From NCBI GenBank assembly GCA_045590935.1, contig JAZNSA010000125.1, positions 1 through 5,011 of the forward strand: a DNA stretch of 5,011 nucleotides. Reading direction: 5' to 3'. Below the pieces are notes generated by a model. The model was not told the origin of the DNA and made no database searches. It worked only from the letters and a program-made list of their open reading frames with translations. How positions within the stretch are numbered: position 1 is the stretch's first letter; the number at the start of each line of letters is the position of its first letter. The translations under genes were made by a program, and so were the position numbers. This document shows positions 1-5,011 of the stretch, in pieces. This stretch comes from CAKSHP01 sp045590935 (GTDB lineage Bacteria; Bacillota; Clostridia; UBA1381; UMGS1253).

Positions 1-339
1 GCTGAAAGGTATAACATAATAGCTTTTTGTCCTGAGGTGGAAGGTGGCTTGAAAACGCCTCGCCCACCCGCAGAAATTCAAGCAGGCAAAGTTGTTAACG
101 CCGATTTTGAGGATGTCAGCGAAAACTATATAAGAGGTGCACAAGAGGCTCTTAAAATTGCTCTTGAGCAAAACTGCAAGACGGCAATTTTAAAGGCTAA
201 GAGCCCATCTTGCGGAAAGGGCGAAATTTATGACGGAACATTCTCAAAAACACTGACTTCAGGCAACGGAATAACTGCCTCACTTCTTTTAGAAAATGGA
301 ATTGAAGTTTTTTCAGAAAATGATATTGATTTATTATAA
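1..339 (+). CDS. DUF523 family protein (YbbK/TudS-like), 5'-truncated by the window edge
   Basis: The reading frame is open from base 1 to the TAA at 337-339, giving 112 visible residues. A GTG at 37 is an internal valine, not the start, because conserved family sequence (FCPEVEGG) precedes and spans it. Family members are usually about 145-160 residues, so roughly 35-45 N-terminal residues, including the first conserved cysteine region, lie outside the window. Visible family motifs are CPE at residues 10-12, GG-x4-PRPPAEI at 15-25, DVS-x4-RGAQ near 38-47, and AILKAKSPSCG at 62-72 followed by YDGTFS. DUF523 includes the thiouracil desulfidase TudS, whose [4Fe-4S] cluster is held by conserved cysteines; the Cys in CPE (10) and in SPSCG (71) are the expected second and third ligands. 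Iron-sulfur binding and a sulfur-removing role here are inferences from the family. The substrate is unknown, and no membrane segment is seen. Confidence 0.9.
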   Translation, partial: AERYNIIAFCPEVEGGLKTPRPPAEIQAGKVVNADFEDVSENYIRGAQEALKIALEQNCKTAILKAKSPSCGKGEIYDGTFSKTLTSGNGITASLLLENGIEVFSENDIDLL

Positions 340-343
340 GCTT

Positions 344-522
344 ATGCGGTCTTTAGACCGCAATGAATTGCCTTCGGCATGAATTGAAATCATGGATTTC
401 ATGAATTGAGCCTTACAGCTCATGAATTGCACCTTCGGTGCATTAAGGCAATTCAATTCATGGAGCGATAGCGAGAATTCATGATGGAACATCAATTTAT
501 GACAACGGAGTTGTCAATTCAT
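344..522. repeat. Array of short hairpins joined by a constant atgaattg element, orientation-switched
   Basis: The 8-mer atgaattg occurs at 363-370, 379-386, 401-408 and 422-429. Its reverse complement caattcat occurs at 454-461 and 515-522, with one-base variants at 475-482 and 493-500. Between them sit different perfect stem-loops: 345-362 (stem tgcggtc, loop ttta, flanked by a 1-nt option), 369-379 (tgcc, loop ttc), 385-401 (tgaaatc, loop atg), 407-422 (tgagc, loop cttaca), 428-442 (tgcacc, loop ttc), 482-494 (tgatg, loop gaa) and 500-516 (tgacaac, loop gga). Every stem opens with tg and closes with ca, bases shared with the constant element, so only about tgaat stays unpaired between hairpins. 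Because the element flips midway, distant parts can also pair; 365-374 matches 445-454 over 10 bp. One unit (462-474) is not a clean palindrome. I see no coding potential. Function is unknown. Confidence 0.85.
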
Positions 523-560
523 TAAATTTTATTGGCATCCAGATTATAAAGTCTTTATAT

Positions 561-608
561 AAAAAAGATGCATCACACCATGATATGCACCACTTGAAGC
601 ATCTTTTT
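561..608. terminator. Bidirectional rho-independent terminator-like hairpin
   Basis: The A-run plus gatgc at 562-571 pairs perfectly (10 bp) with gcatc plus the T-run at 599-608, around a 27-nt loop. Read on the plus strand, a T-rich tract is part of and follows the stem. Read on the minus strand, the stem also ends in a T-run (complement of 561-566). It lies 24 nt past the stop of the minus-strand frame at 632-757 and also downstream of the DUF523 gene and the hairpin array, so it could end transcription from either side. The large loop makes it weaker than a classical terminator. Confidence 0.6.
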
Positions 609-631
609 ATTTCTTTCTCTAATTTCTTATT

Positions 632-757
632 CTAATTTTTCCAAGAATCAATAGTTAAATTTTCAGGCAAAACGCTCGGCTTTGTCTCACCCTCCTTAAG
701 CATAATATTATGTCCAACATCATATCCGATTTCACAAAGCTTTTTGTAAATATAATT
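632..757 (-). pseudogene. 3' remnant of an unrecognised minus-strand gene
   Basis: On the minus strand a frame is open from 757 to a TAG at 632-634, giving 41 codons. The central peptide reads YKKLCEIGYDVGHNIMLKEG and the last residues are LPENLTIDSWKN. The composition resembles ordinary protein rather than shadow translation, and the frame ends 24 nt before a terminator-like hairpin that works in this direction. There is no good start: the only in-frame ATG sits mid-frame and would leave about 23 residues, and a TGA closes the frame at 758-760. An ATG in another frame nearby (near 759) reaches a stop after nine codons, so a small deletion or frameshift could explain the loss of the 5' part. 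I do not recognise the family. A chance open frame of this length in A/T-rich DNA cannot be excluded. Confidence 0.35.
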
Positions 758-851
758 TCATATATTTTACCACATTATCCCCTATAGTCAAACTAATTTT
801 TATAAAAAACCATACAAAAATGCTAAAAAGCAAAAATAATTTTTAAAATTG

Positions 852-880
852 TTGACTTAATCTCATTAATATGGTAAAAT
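852..880 (+). promoter_or_regulatory. Sigma-A type promoter of pheST
   Basis: TTGACT at 852-857 is one base from the -35 consensus TTGACA, and TAAAAT at 875-880 is one base from TATAAT, with an exact 17-nt spacer. The predicted transcription start falls about 886-888, just upstream of the T-box leader, which supports the assignment. The upstream stretch 760-850 is very A/T-rich and could act as an UP element. Confidence 0.8.
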
Positions 881-885
881 GAGAT

Positions 886-1130
886 AGTCTACTGTGAAGG
901 TGTGTAAGTAGGTTGTCGTTTAGCTTTAGAGAGCGGGTATCTTGGGCTGTGAGTATCCGTAGCATTGGCGGCAAGTGAATTTCAGCATCTGAGTGGTTTG
1001 CGAAAGTCATTTTGATATAAGCAAAGCGTGTTCGCGCGTGCAAAAGCGAAAAAAAGAGCAAAGCCGTTTGGTTTTGAAATTGGGTGGTACCGCGGGTATA
1101 TCTCGTCCCTTTTAAGGGGCGAGTTTTTTT
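886..1130 (+). promoter_or_regulatory. T-box riboswitch, tRNA-Phe responsive (specifier UUC)
   Basis: This leader RNA should sense the charging state of tRNA-Phe and control pheST by antitermination. Landmarks appear in the usual order. AGAGAG lies at 928-933. The apical Stem I helix pairs 934-940 with 953-959, and its loop carries GCTGTGA at 946-952. The specifier-loop strand reads gaat-TTC-agc, with TTC at 981-983. The T-box sequence GGGTGGTACCGCGG lies at 1082-1095. The antiterminator can form by pairing GGG 1082-1084 with CCC 1107-1109 and GCGGG 1092-1096 with CTCGT 1102-1106 (with G-U pairs), leaving the 7-nt bulge TGGTACC. TGGT in the bulge would pair with the tRNA 3' end ACCA, which fits a discriminator A as in tRNA-Phe. 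Both tRNA contacts therefore agree with the downstream gene. The 5' boundary is estimated from the promoter. Stems II and III are less clear; a small one may form at about 1026-1037. Confidence 0.95.
1102..1130 (+). terminator. T-box regulatory terminator
   Basis: CTCGTCCCTT at 1102-1111 pairs with AAGGGGCGAG at 1114-1123 (10 bp, one G-U), followed by seven T residues at 1124-1130. Its 5' strand (1102-1109) is the same segment needed for the antiterminator, so the two folds exclude each other; this is the switch point of the riboswitch. It lies 28 nt before the pheS start codon. Confidence 0.93.
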
Positions 1131-1158
1131 AATATAATTTATGAAAGGATAAAAAAAT

Positions 1159-2211
1159 ATGTCTGATAAAATTTTAGAAATCAAACAAGAATTTTTAGGT
1201 GAACTGGAAAATGCATCCGATATTTCTATATTGGAAGGCATCAAGGTTAAATATCTTGGCAAAAACGGATTGGTAAGCTCGTTGATGAAGGATATGAAAT
1301 CGCTTTCTGCCGAAGATAAAAAAACCTTTGGTCAAAATGTTAACATCTTAAAAAATGATGTTTCAAATCAAATTACTGAAAAGTATGAAGAGCTTCTTAA
1401 AAAGGCTGTTCAGGCTAAAATTGATAGTATGGAAAGCTTTGATATGTCTATTCCTGCTAATCTTGACAGAGGCTCATATCATCCTATAACATTAGTGCAG
1501 CGCAGATGCGAAACAATATTTAAGTCTATGGGCTTTACAGTTGAGGAATACAGCGAGGTTGTTACGGACTATGAGTGCTTCGAATCGTTAAATATTCCTA
1601 AGCATCATCCCGCTCGTGATATGCAGGATACCTACTATCTTGAAAATGGTCAGCTTTTAAAGTCGCAGACCTCTGCTGCTCAAAATGCGATATATAAAAA
1701 ATATCGTGATTCTTTAATAAATGAAGGAAAGCCGATTAAAGCAATTTTCCCCGGAAGATGCTTTAGAAACGAAGCAACAGATGCTTGTCATGAAAACACC
1801 TTCTTCCAGATGGAAGGTATGATGGTTGATAAAAATATTTCAATTTCAAATTTAATATTCTTTATGAAAACAATGCTTTCAGAGGTTTTCCAAAAGGATA
1901 TTAAGGTTAGGCTTCGTCCGGGATTTTTCCCGTTTGTCGAGCCTGGCTTTGAGCTTGATATAAGCTGTTTGATTTGCGGCGGCGAGGGTTGCCCTTCTTG
2001 TAAACATAGCGGTTGGCTCGAGCTTTGCCCTTGCGGAATGATTCATCCTGAGGTGCTAAAAGCGGGCGGAATTGACCCCGAAGAATATACAGGCTTTGCA
2101 TTTGGTCTTGGTTTAACAAGGCTTGCTATGATGAAATACGGAATAAAGGATATAAGAGATTTCAATAATGGTAAGTTAAAAACTCATTTGCAATTTACCG
2201 ATGATGAATAA
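1159..2211 (+). CDS. pheS: Phenylalanyl-tRNA synthetase alpha subunit
   Basis: PheS is the catalytic alpha subunit of the cytoplasmic alpha2beta2 class II enzyme that charges tRNA-Phe with phenylalanine using ATP. The product is 350 residues, close to the family's usual 327-345. Residues 1-90 form the N-terminal helical, coiled-coil tRNA-binding arm; the catalytic domain follows. Visible motifs: FTVEEYSEV at 126-134; FESLNIPKHHPARDMQDTYY at 141-160; LKSQTSAAQ at 167-175; motif 2 PGRCFRNEATDACHENTFFQ at 198-217 followed by MEG; RPGFFPFVEPGFELDISC at 253-270; motif 3 GFAFGLGLTRLAMMKYGI at 312-329. The Gln217 and Glu219 positions expected to recognise the substrate amino group are kept. Odd points are Phe216 where FHQ-x-EG is usual, Thr320 where motif 3 usually has Glu before the invariant Arg, and six cysteines between 270 and 292. 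The ATG start is supported by AAAGGA at 1144-1149, 9 nt upstream. Regulated by the T-box leader. Confidence 0.97.
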   Translation: MSDKILEIKQEFLGELENASDISILEGIKVKYLGKNGLVSSLMKDMKSLSAEDKKTFGQNVNILKNDVSNQITEKYEELLKKAVQAKIDSMESFDMSIPANLDRGSYHPITLVQRRCETIFKSMGFTVEEYSEVVTDYECFESLNIPKHHPARDMQDTYYLENGQLLKSQTSAAQNAIYKKYRDSLINEGKPIKAIFPGRCFRNEATDACHENTFFQMEGMMVDKNISISNLIFFMKTMLSEVFQKDIKVRLRPGFFPFVEPGFELDISCLICGGEGCPSCKHSGWLELCPCGMIHPEVLKAGGIDPEEYTGFAFGLGLTRLAMMKYGIKDIRDFNNGKLKTHLQFTDDE

Positions 2212-2212
2212 T

Positions 2213-2219
2213 AGGAGGG
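2213..2219 (+). promoter_or_regulatory. Ribosome binding site of pheT
   Basis: AGGAGGG lies 6 nt before the ATG at 2226, a near-perfect Shine-Dalgarno sequence. It fixes the pheT start and lies in the 14-nt gap after pheS. The pheS stop TAA (2209-2211) is followed directly by an in-frame TAG that overlaps this site, giving a tandem stop. It is stronger than the pheS site. Confidence 0.85.
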
Positions 2220-2225
2220 AAAAAT

Positions 2226-4589
2226 ATGTTTTTATCGATGAACTGGATTTCGGATTATGTTGATTTATCCGGATTAGATAAGTTAAAGCTGATTAACCAA
2301 TTTTCGCTTTCAACGGCTGAAGTTGAAAATGAAATTCAATTTAAGGGGCAAGATATAAGCGGCATTGTTGTTGCCGAAATCAAAGAAATAAGCGACCATC
2401 CTGAGTCAAAAAAGCTTCACCTGCTAAAGGTTGATGCGGGCGACGGAAAGCTTACAGACGTTGTTTGCGGTGCACCTAATGTAAGAGTTGGAATGAAAAC
2501 TGCTTTTGCTAAGCTCGGTGCTCAAATCGGCGATATAACAATTGCACCTCGTGAGCTTGCAGGTCATACTTCTCACGGAATGTGTTGCTCGGAAAAGGAA
2601 CTTGGTCTTAGCGATTCGCACGAAGGCATTATGGAAATAACAGATGACGTTGCTTTGGGAACAGATTTAAAGCAAATATATCAAATCGACGATATTGTTT
2701 TTGAGGTTGACAATAAATCCTTAACTAACCGCCCCGACCTTTGGGGTCATTATGGCATTGCAAGAGAATTTGCAGCTCTTACAGGCAGAGAATTAAAGCC
2801 TTTGGACGTTATTGATTTGGATGAGTATAAAAACCTTCCAAAAATTGATATGAAGATTGAAGATAAGCTTTGCCAACGTTATTCCTGCTTAAAGGTTAAA
2901 GATATTAAAACGTCAACAAGCCCCGTTAATATGAGAATAAGACTTTTCTATTGCGGAATGAGAGCGATTAACTTTCTTGCGGATATAACAAACTATATCA
3001 TGCTTGAAATGGGTCAGCCTATGCACGCATTCGACTCAAGAAAAATCGAAAAAATAAGAATAAAGAAATTCGATAAACCTTTTACATTTAAAACGCTTGA
3101 CGGAATAGAAAGAAACATTGACGAGAATACACTAATGATTTGCAATGGTGATACTCCTGTTGCAATTGCGGGTATAATAGGCGGTCTTGATTCTGAAATA
3201 GTTGATGATACAACAGAGCTTACTCTTGAATCAGCAACATTTGACCCCGTTTCAATTCGTAAGTCTACAGTGCGTTTAGCACATAGAACAGATGCGTCTA
3301 TGAGATACGAAAAATCGTTAGACCCTGAAATGACTGTTCCTGCAATTGCAAGATTTGCAAAAATTATGACAGACATTGATAAGGACGCAAAAATCATTTC
3401 TTCGCTGACAGACGAATATGCCGTTAAATATGATGCTGTTAATCTTGAATTTAACAAAAGCTTTATAAATCGTTATACAGGAATTGAAATTTCAAATGAA
3501 ACAATTATTAAAACTTTAAAAGCTCTCGGCTTTACAGTTGACGTAAATGGCGATGATTTCAAGGTTTGTACTCCAAGCTGGCGAGCAACGAAGGACGTTA
3601 CTATGAAGGCGGACATAATTGAGGAAATAACAAGAATTTATGGTTATGACAACTTTGATATTAATACTGCGCTATCTCCTCTATACCCTATCCGTGCCGA
3701 GGTTGAAAAGAGCGTTGAAGAAAAGGTTAAGGACATATTGGTTAAACGTTATTCGATGCATGAGCTTCATTCTTATATTTGGCAATATTATGATGAATAT
3801 AAGAATTTGGGAATTGAAATCGAAGACAATATTAAGCTTGTTAATGCAACAAATCCTAATATTGATGTTATAAGAAAATCAATTATTCCTACTCAGCTTT
3901 GCCAGGTTAATATCAATACAAACTTCCTTCCTGATTTCTCAATCTTTGAGGTCGGCAGAGTTGTTGACGGATTAAAGGATGACGGTTTGTGCAACGAAAA
4001 GAAAATGCTTGCAATAACAATGTACAGTAAAACAAAAACTATTCAGGCTCTTTATTTGGAACTCAGAGATATTGTTTCCGTTTTGGCTGACGATATTAAG
4101 CATAAACCGCTAACATTTACTGCACTTGAGGCTACTCGCTCTTATCAGCATCCGAAAAACCTAAACGAAATTTTGTGTGATGGTGAGGCAATCGGTGAAA
4201 TCGGAATTGTTCATCCTACAATTTCTGAAAATATCGATAAAAAGGCAAGTATCGTTTATGCTGAAATTGATTTGAACAAGTTTGCAAAATTCAATAACGA
4301 CAGTATTCAATATGTTGAGCCGTCGAAATTCCCTGAAATGGAAATTGATATAACCTACGTTGCAAACGAATTTGCTCCTATCGCTAAGGCTATCAAGGAC
4401 GAAGGTTGCGATTGGATTAAGGATGTTAAGGTTGTTGACATATTTGTTGACGAAAGCGGCAAATCAATAACAAGCAGAATTTTCTTCTCTCATCCTGAAA
4501 GAACACTTACAAAGGATGAGGTTATGGCTTGTATTGACTCAATCAGTGAGCGATTAAAGGCTGACGGAATTTTTGTAAAGGGCGCATAA
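2226..4589 (+). CDS. pheT: Phenylalanyl-tRNA synthetase beta subunit
   Basis: PheT is the beta subunit of phenylalanyl-tRNA synthetase; it binds tRNA and hydrolyses mischarged Tyr-tRNA-Phe. The 787 residues match the usual bacterial length of about 790-800, so it is complete. Domains in order: N-terminal B1 part (1-40); EMAP/OB-type tRNA-binding domain (about 42-150), with DHPESKKLHLLKVDAG at 57-72 and VVCGAPNV at 79-86; the linker FEVDNKSLTNRPDLWGHYGI at 159-178; B3/4 editing domain (about 205-385), with DITNYIMLEMGQPMHAFD at 253-270 and AIAGIIGG at 313-320; B5 domain (about 405-480); the inactive class II-like core (about 490-690); and the C-terminal FDX-ACB anticodon-binding domain (about 700-787), with FPEMEID at 702-708 and ERTLTKDEV at 758-766. 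It is cotranscribed with pheS behind the T-box. The C-terminus ends FVKGA, without the usual terminal Leu-Arg. No frameshift or inserted domain is seen. Confidence 0.97.
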   Translation: MFLSMNWISDYVDLSGLDKLKLINQFSLSTAEVENEIQFKGQDISGIVVAEIKEISDHPESKKLHLLKVDAGDGKLTDVVCGAPNVRVGMKTAFAKLGAQIGDITIAPRELAGHTSHGMCCSEKELGLSDSHEGIMEITDDVALGTDLKQIYQIDDIVFEVDNKSLTNRPDLWGHYGIAREFAALTGRELKPLDVIDLDEYKNLPKIDMKIEDKLCQRYSCLKVKDIKTSTSPVNMRIRLFYCGMRAINFLADITNYIMLEMGQPMHAFDSRKIEKIRIKKFDKPFTFKTLDGIERNIDENTLMICNGDTPVAIAGIIGGLDSEIVDDTTELTLESATFDPVSIRKSTVRLAHRTDASMRYEKSLDPEMTVPAIARFAKIMTDIDKDAKIISSLTDEYAVKYDAVNLEFNKSFINRYTGIEISNETIIKTLKALGFTVDVNGDDFKVCTPSWRATKDVTMKADIIEEITRIYGYDNFDINTALSPLYPIRAEVEKSVEEKVKDILVKRYSMHELHSYIWQYYDEYKNLGIEIEDNIKLVNATNPNIDVIRKSIIPTQLCQVNINTNFLPDFSIFEVGRVVDGLKDDGLCNEKKMLAITMYSKTKTIQALYLELRDIVSVLADDIKHKPLTFTALEATRSYQHPKNLNEILCDGEAIGEIGIVHPTISENIDKKASIVYAEIDLNKFAKFNNDSIQYVEPSKFPEMEIDITYVANEFAPIAKAIKDEGCDWIKDVKVVDIFVDESGKSITSRIFFSHPERTLTKDEVMACIDSISERLKADGIFVKGA

Positions 4590-4603
4590 TTATTAAACTT
4601 AAA

Positions 4604-4639
4604 AAACGGAGAAGATGCCTTGGCGCATCTTCGCCGTTT
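4604..4639 (+). terminator. Terminator-like hairpin after pheT
   Basis: aaacgg (4604-4609) plus gaagatgc (4611-4618) pairs with gcatcttc (4625-4632) plus ccgttt (4634-4639): 14 bp interrupted by one A/G mismatch, with a 6-nt loop. It starts 14 nt after the pheT stop. The T-tract is short (TTT then C), so it is weaker than canonical on the plus strand; on the minus strand the stem ends in TTTTTT (complement of 4601-4606), so it could also terminate a minus-strand transcript covering 4657-4770. Confidence 0.7.
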
Positions 4640-4656
4640 CGCATATATGAATTTAT

Positions 4657-4770
4657 TTATGATATTAACGCTATTTCTTCATCTACAAGCTCCGGTTTAT
4701 TATAAATTCCTTTTGTTCTCGTTGCGAAGCAACATATCGCACCGCAAGGTATATCGAGTACAAAGTACAT
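4657..4770 (-). CDS. Small unrecognised minus-strand frame, partly made of hairpin-array sequence; possibly a gene remnant
   Basis: The minus strand holds a 37-codon frame from an ATG at 4768-4770 to a TAA at 4657-4659; it is open upstream to 4791, where an in-frame TAA stops it. The N-terminal half (MYFVLDIPCGAICCFAT) is translated from hairpins and constant elements of the atatcgc array. The C-terminal half, RTKGIYNKPELVDEEIALIS, comes from unique sequence outside the array and has the composition of a real soluble protein end. It is followed by the terminator-like hairpin at 4604-4639, whose minus-strand side ends in a T-run. I do not recognise the family and see no clear ribosome binding site. 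The likeliest reading is the 3' end of a convergent gene whose upstream part was replaced or invaded by the array. A genuine 37-residue protein or a chance frame are the alternatives. Confidence 0.35.
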   Translation of the reverse strand: MYFVLDIPCGAICCFATRTKGIYNKPELVDEEIALIS

Positions 4771-4829
4771 ATCGCAAATTCCGTTAGGAATTTATATCGC
4801 TGAGTTTAATCGTTTCACGATTAAACTCA
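4721..4829. repeat. Array of hairpins joined by a constant atatcgc element
   Basis: The 7-mer atatcgc occurs at 4734-4740, 4769-4775 and 4794-4800, with a one-base variant (atatcga) at 4751-4757. It separates distinct stem-loops: 4721-4733 (gttgc, loop gaa), 4741-4750 (acc, loop gcaa), 4758-4768 (gtac, loop aaa), 4776-4793 (aaattcc, loop gtta) and 4801-4829 (13-bp perfect stem tgagtttaatcgt, loop ttc). All four copies of the constant element have one orientation. The design matches the array at 344-522, but the sequence is unrelated. Confidence 0.8.
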
Positions 4830-4855
4830 TTGTAAAATTAGTGAACGATTTAGAT

Positions 4856-5011
4856 GCTACTTTTTGTGAAGTTTTGAACTAAGGTTCAAAGTGAAGTAGC
4901 TTACGCAGTGAAGTTTTTGTTATAACAAAAGTGAAGTTAAGTTTGCCACTCTGCCGCAAGGCAGAACTTCACTATCACAGATAACTTCACTTGCCCGTCA
5001 GGGCAAACTTA
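4856..5011. repeat. Array of hairpins joined by a constant gtgaagt element, cut by the window edge
   Basis: gtgaagt occurs at 4866-4872, 4891-4897, 4908-4914 and 4931-4937; its reverse complement acttcac occurs at 4966-4972 and 4984-4990. Hairpins between or beside them are 4873-4890 (tttgaac, loop taag), 4915-4930 (ttttgt, loop tata), 4950-4965 (tctgcc, loop gcaa, a GNRA tetraloop) and 4991-5006 (ttgccc, loop gtca). Longer pairings are possible: 4856-4862 with 4894-4900, 4931-4939 with 4982-4990, and 4938-4947 with 5002-5011 (10 bp). The array continues past the end of the window, so its length and final orientation are unknown. Confidence 0.8.

Noticed and set aside
345..362. Intrinsic terminator of the DUF523 gene
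   Set aside because: The stem is good, but no T-run follows; it is immediately followed by the array's constant element and is better read as its first unit.
462..474. An additional clean hairpin unit in the first array
   Set aside because: The stretch contains a direct repeat (agcg) rather than an inverted one; only two or three base pairs can form, so I count it as an irregular unit.
344..522. CRISPR array
   Set aside because: The constant elements are only 7-8 nt, change orientation, and the intervening segments are self-complementary and of unequal length. No cas gene is present.
980..985. Serine specifier TCA in the T-box
   Set aside because: A one-base shift would read TCA, but the aat-TTC-agc placement, the UGGU match and the pheST genes all favour UUC (Phe).
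843..1262. 139-codon minus-strand open frame
   Set aside because: It lies antisense to the promoter, the whole T-box leader and the start of pheS, and its translation shows no family resemblance.
3014..3457. 147-codon minus-strand open frame inside pheT
   Set aside because: It is a shadow of pheT, whose codons there encode clearly conserved B3/4 domain sequence. The other minus-strand frames inside pheS and pheT (1907-2119, 2424-2621) and the plus-strand frame at 3640-3873 are rejected for the same reason.
4589..4782. PheT C-terminal truncation
   Set aside because: The last residues differ from the usual Leu-Arg end, but the FDX-ACB domain is complete through its final helix and strand and the total length is normal.

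Overview
The window looks like a chromosomal segment of a low-GC Firmicute, most likely an anaerobic gut-type clostridium. The grounds are A/T-rich codon use, AGGAGG-type ribosome binding sites, a consensus sigma-A promoter and a tRNA-sensing T-box leader in front of pheST. No closer taxonomic call is safe from the sequence alone.

Layout, left to right. Positions 1-339 hold the 3' part of a DUF523-family gene (the family that includes the [4Fe-4S] thiouracil desulfidase TudS). Positions 344-522 are a compact array of short perfect hairpins joined by a constant atgaattg element, which flips to its reverse complement halfway. At 561-608 is a bidirectional terminator-like hairpin. At 632-757 is a short minus-strand reading frame that looks like the 3' remnant of an unrecognised gene ending into that hairpin. 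Positions 852-880 carry a promoter and about 886-1130 a complete T-box riboswitch with specifier UUC (Phe). pheS (1159-2211) and pheT (2226-4589) follow, closed by a terminator-like hairpin at 4604-4639. The last 350 bases carry a small minus-strand frame (4657-4770) and two further hairpin arrays, with the constant elements atatcgc (4721-4829) and gtgaagt (4856-5011); the second runs off the window.

The functional core is one operon. Uncharged tRNA-Phe is predicted to bind the leader, stabilise the antiterminator and allow transcription of both subunits of phenylalanyl-tRNA synthetase (alpha2beta2). The DUF523 gene is separate and not evidently related in function.

The most unusual content is not the genes but the three hairpin arrays. 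Each has its own 7-8 nt constant element, varied perfect stems with small loops, and (in two of the three) a switch of orientation inside the array. They share a construction rule but not a sequence, and I cannot assign them to a named repeat class. A smaller point is a set of substitutions in conserved PheS motifs.
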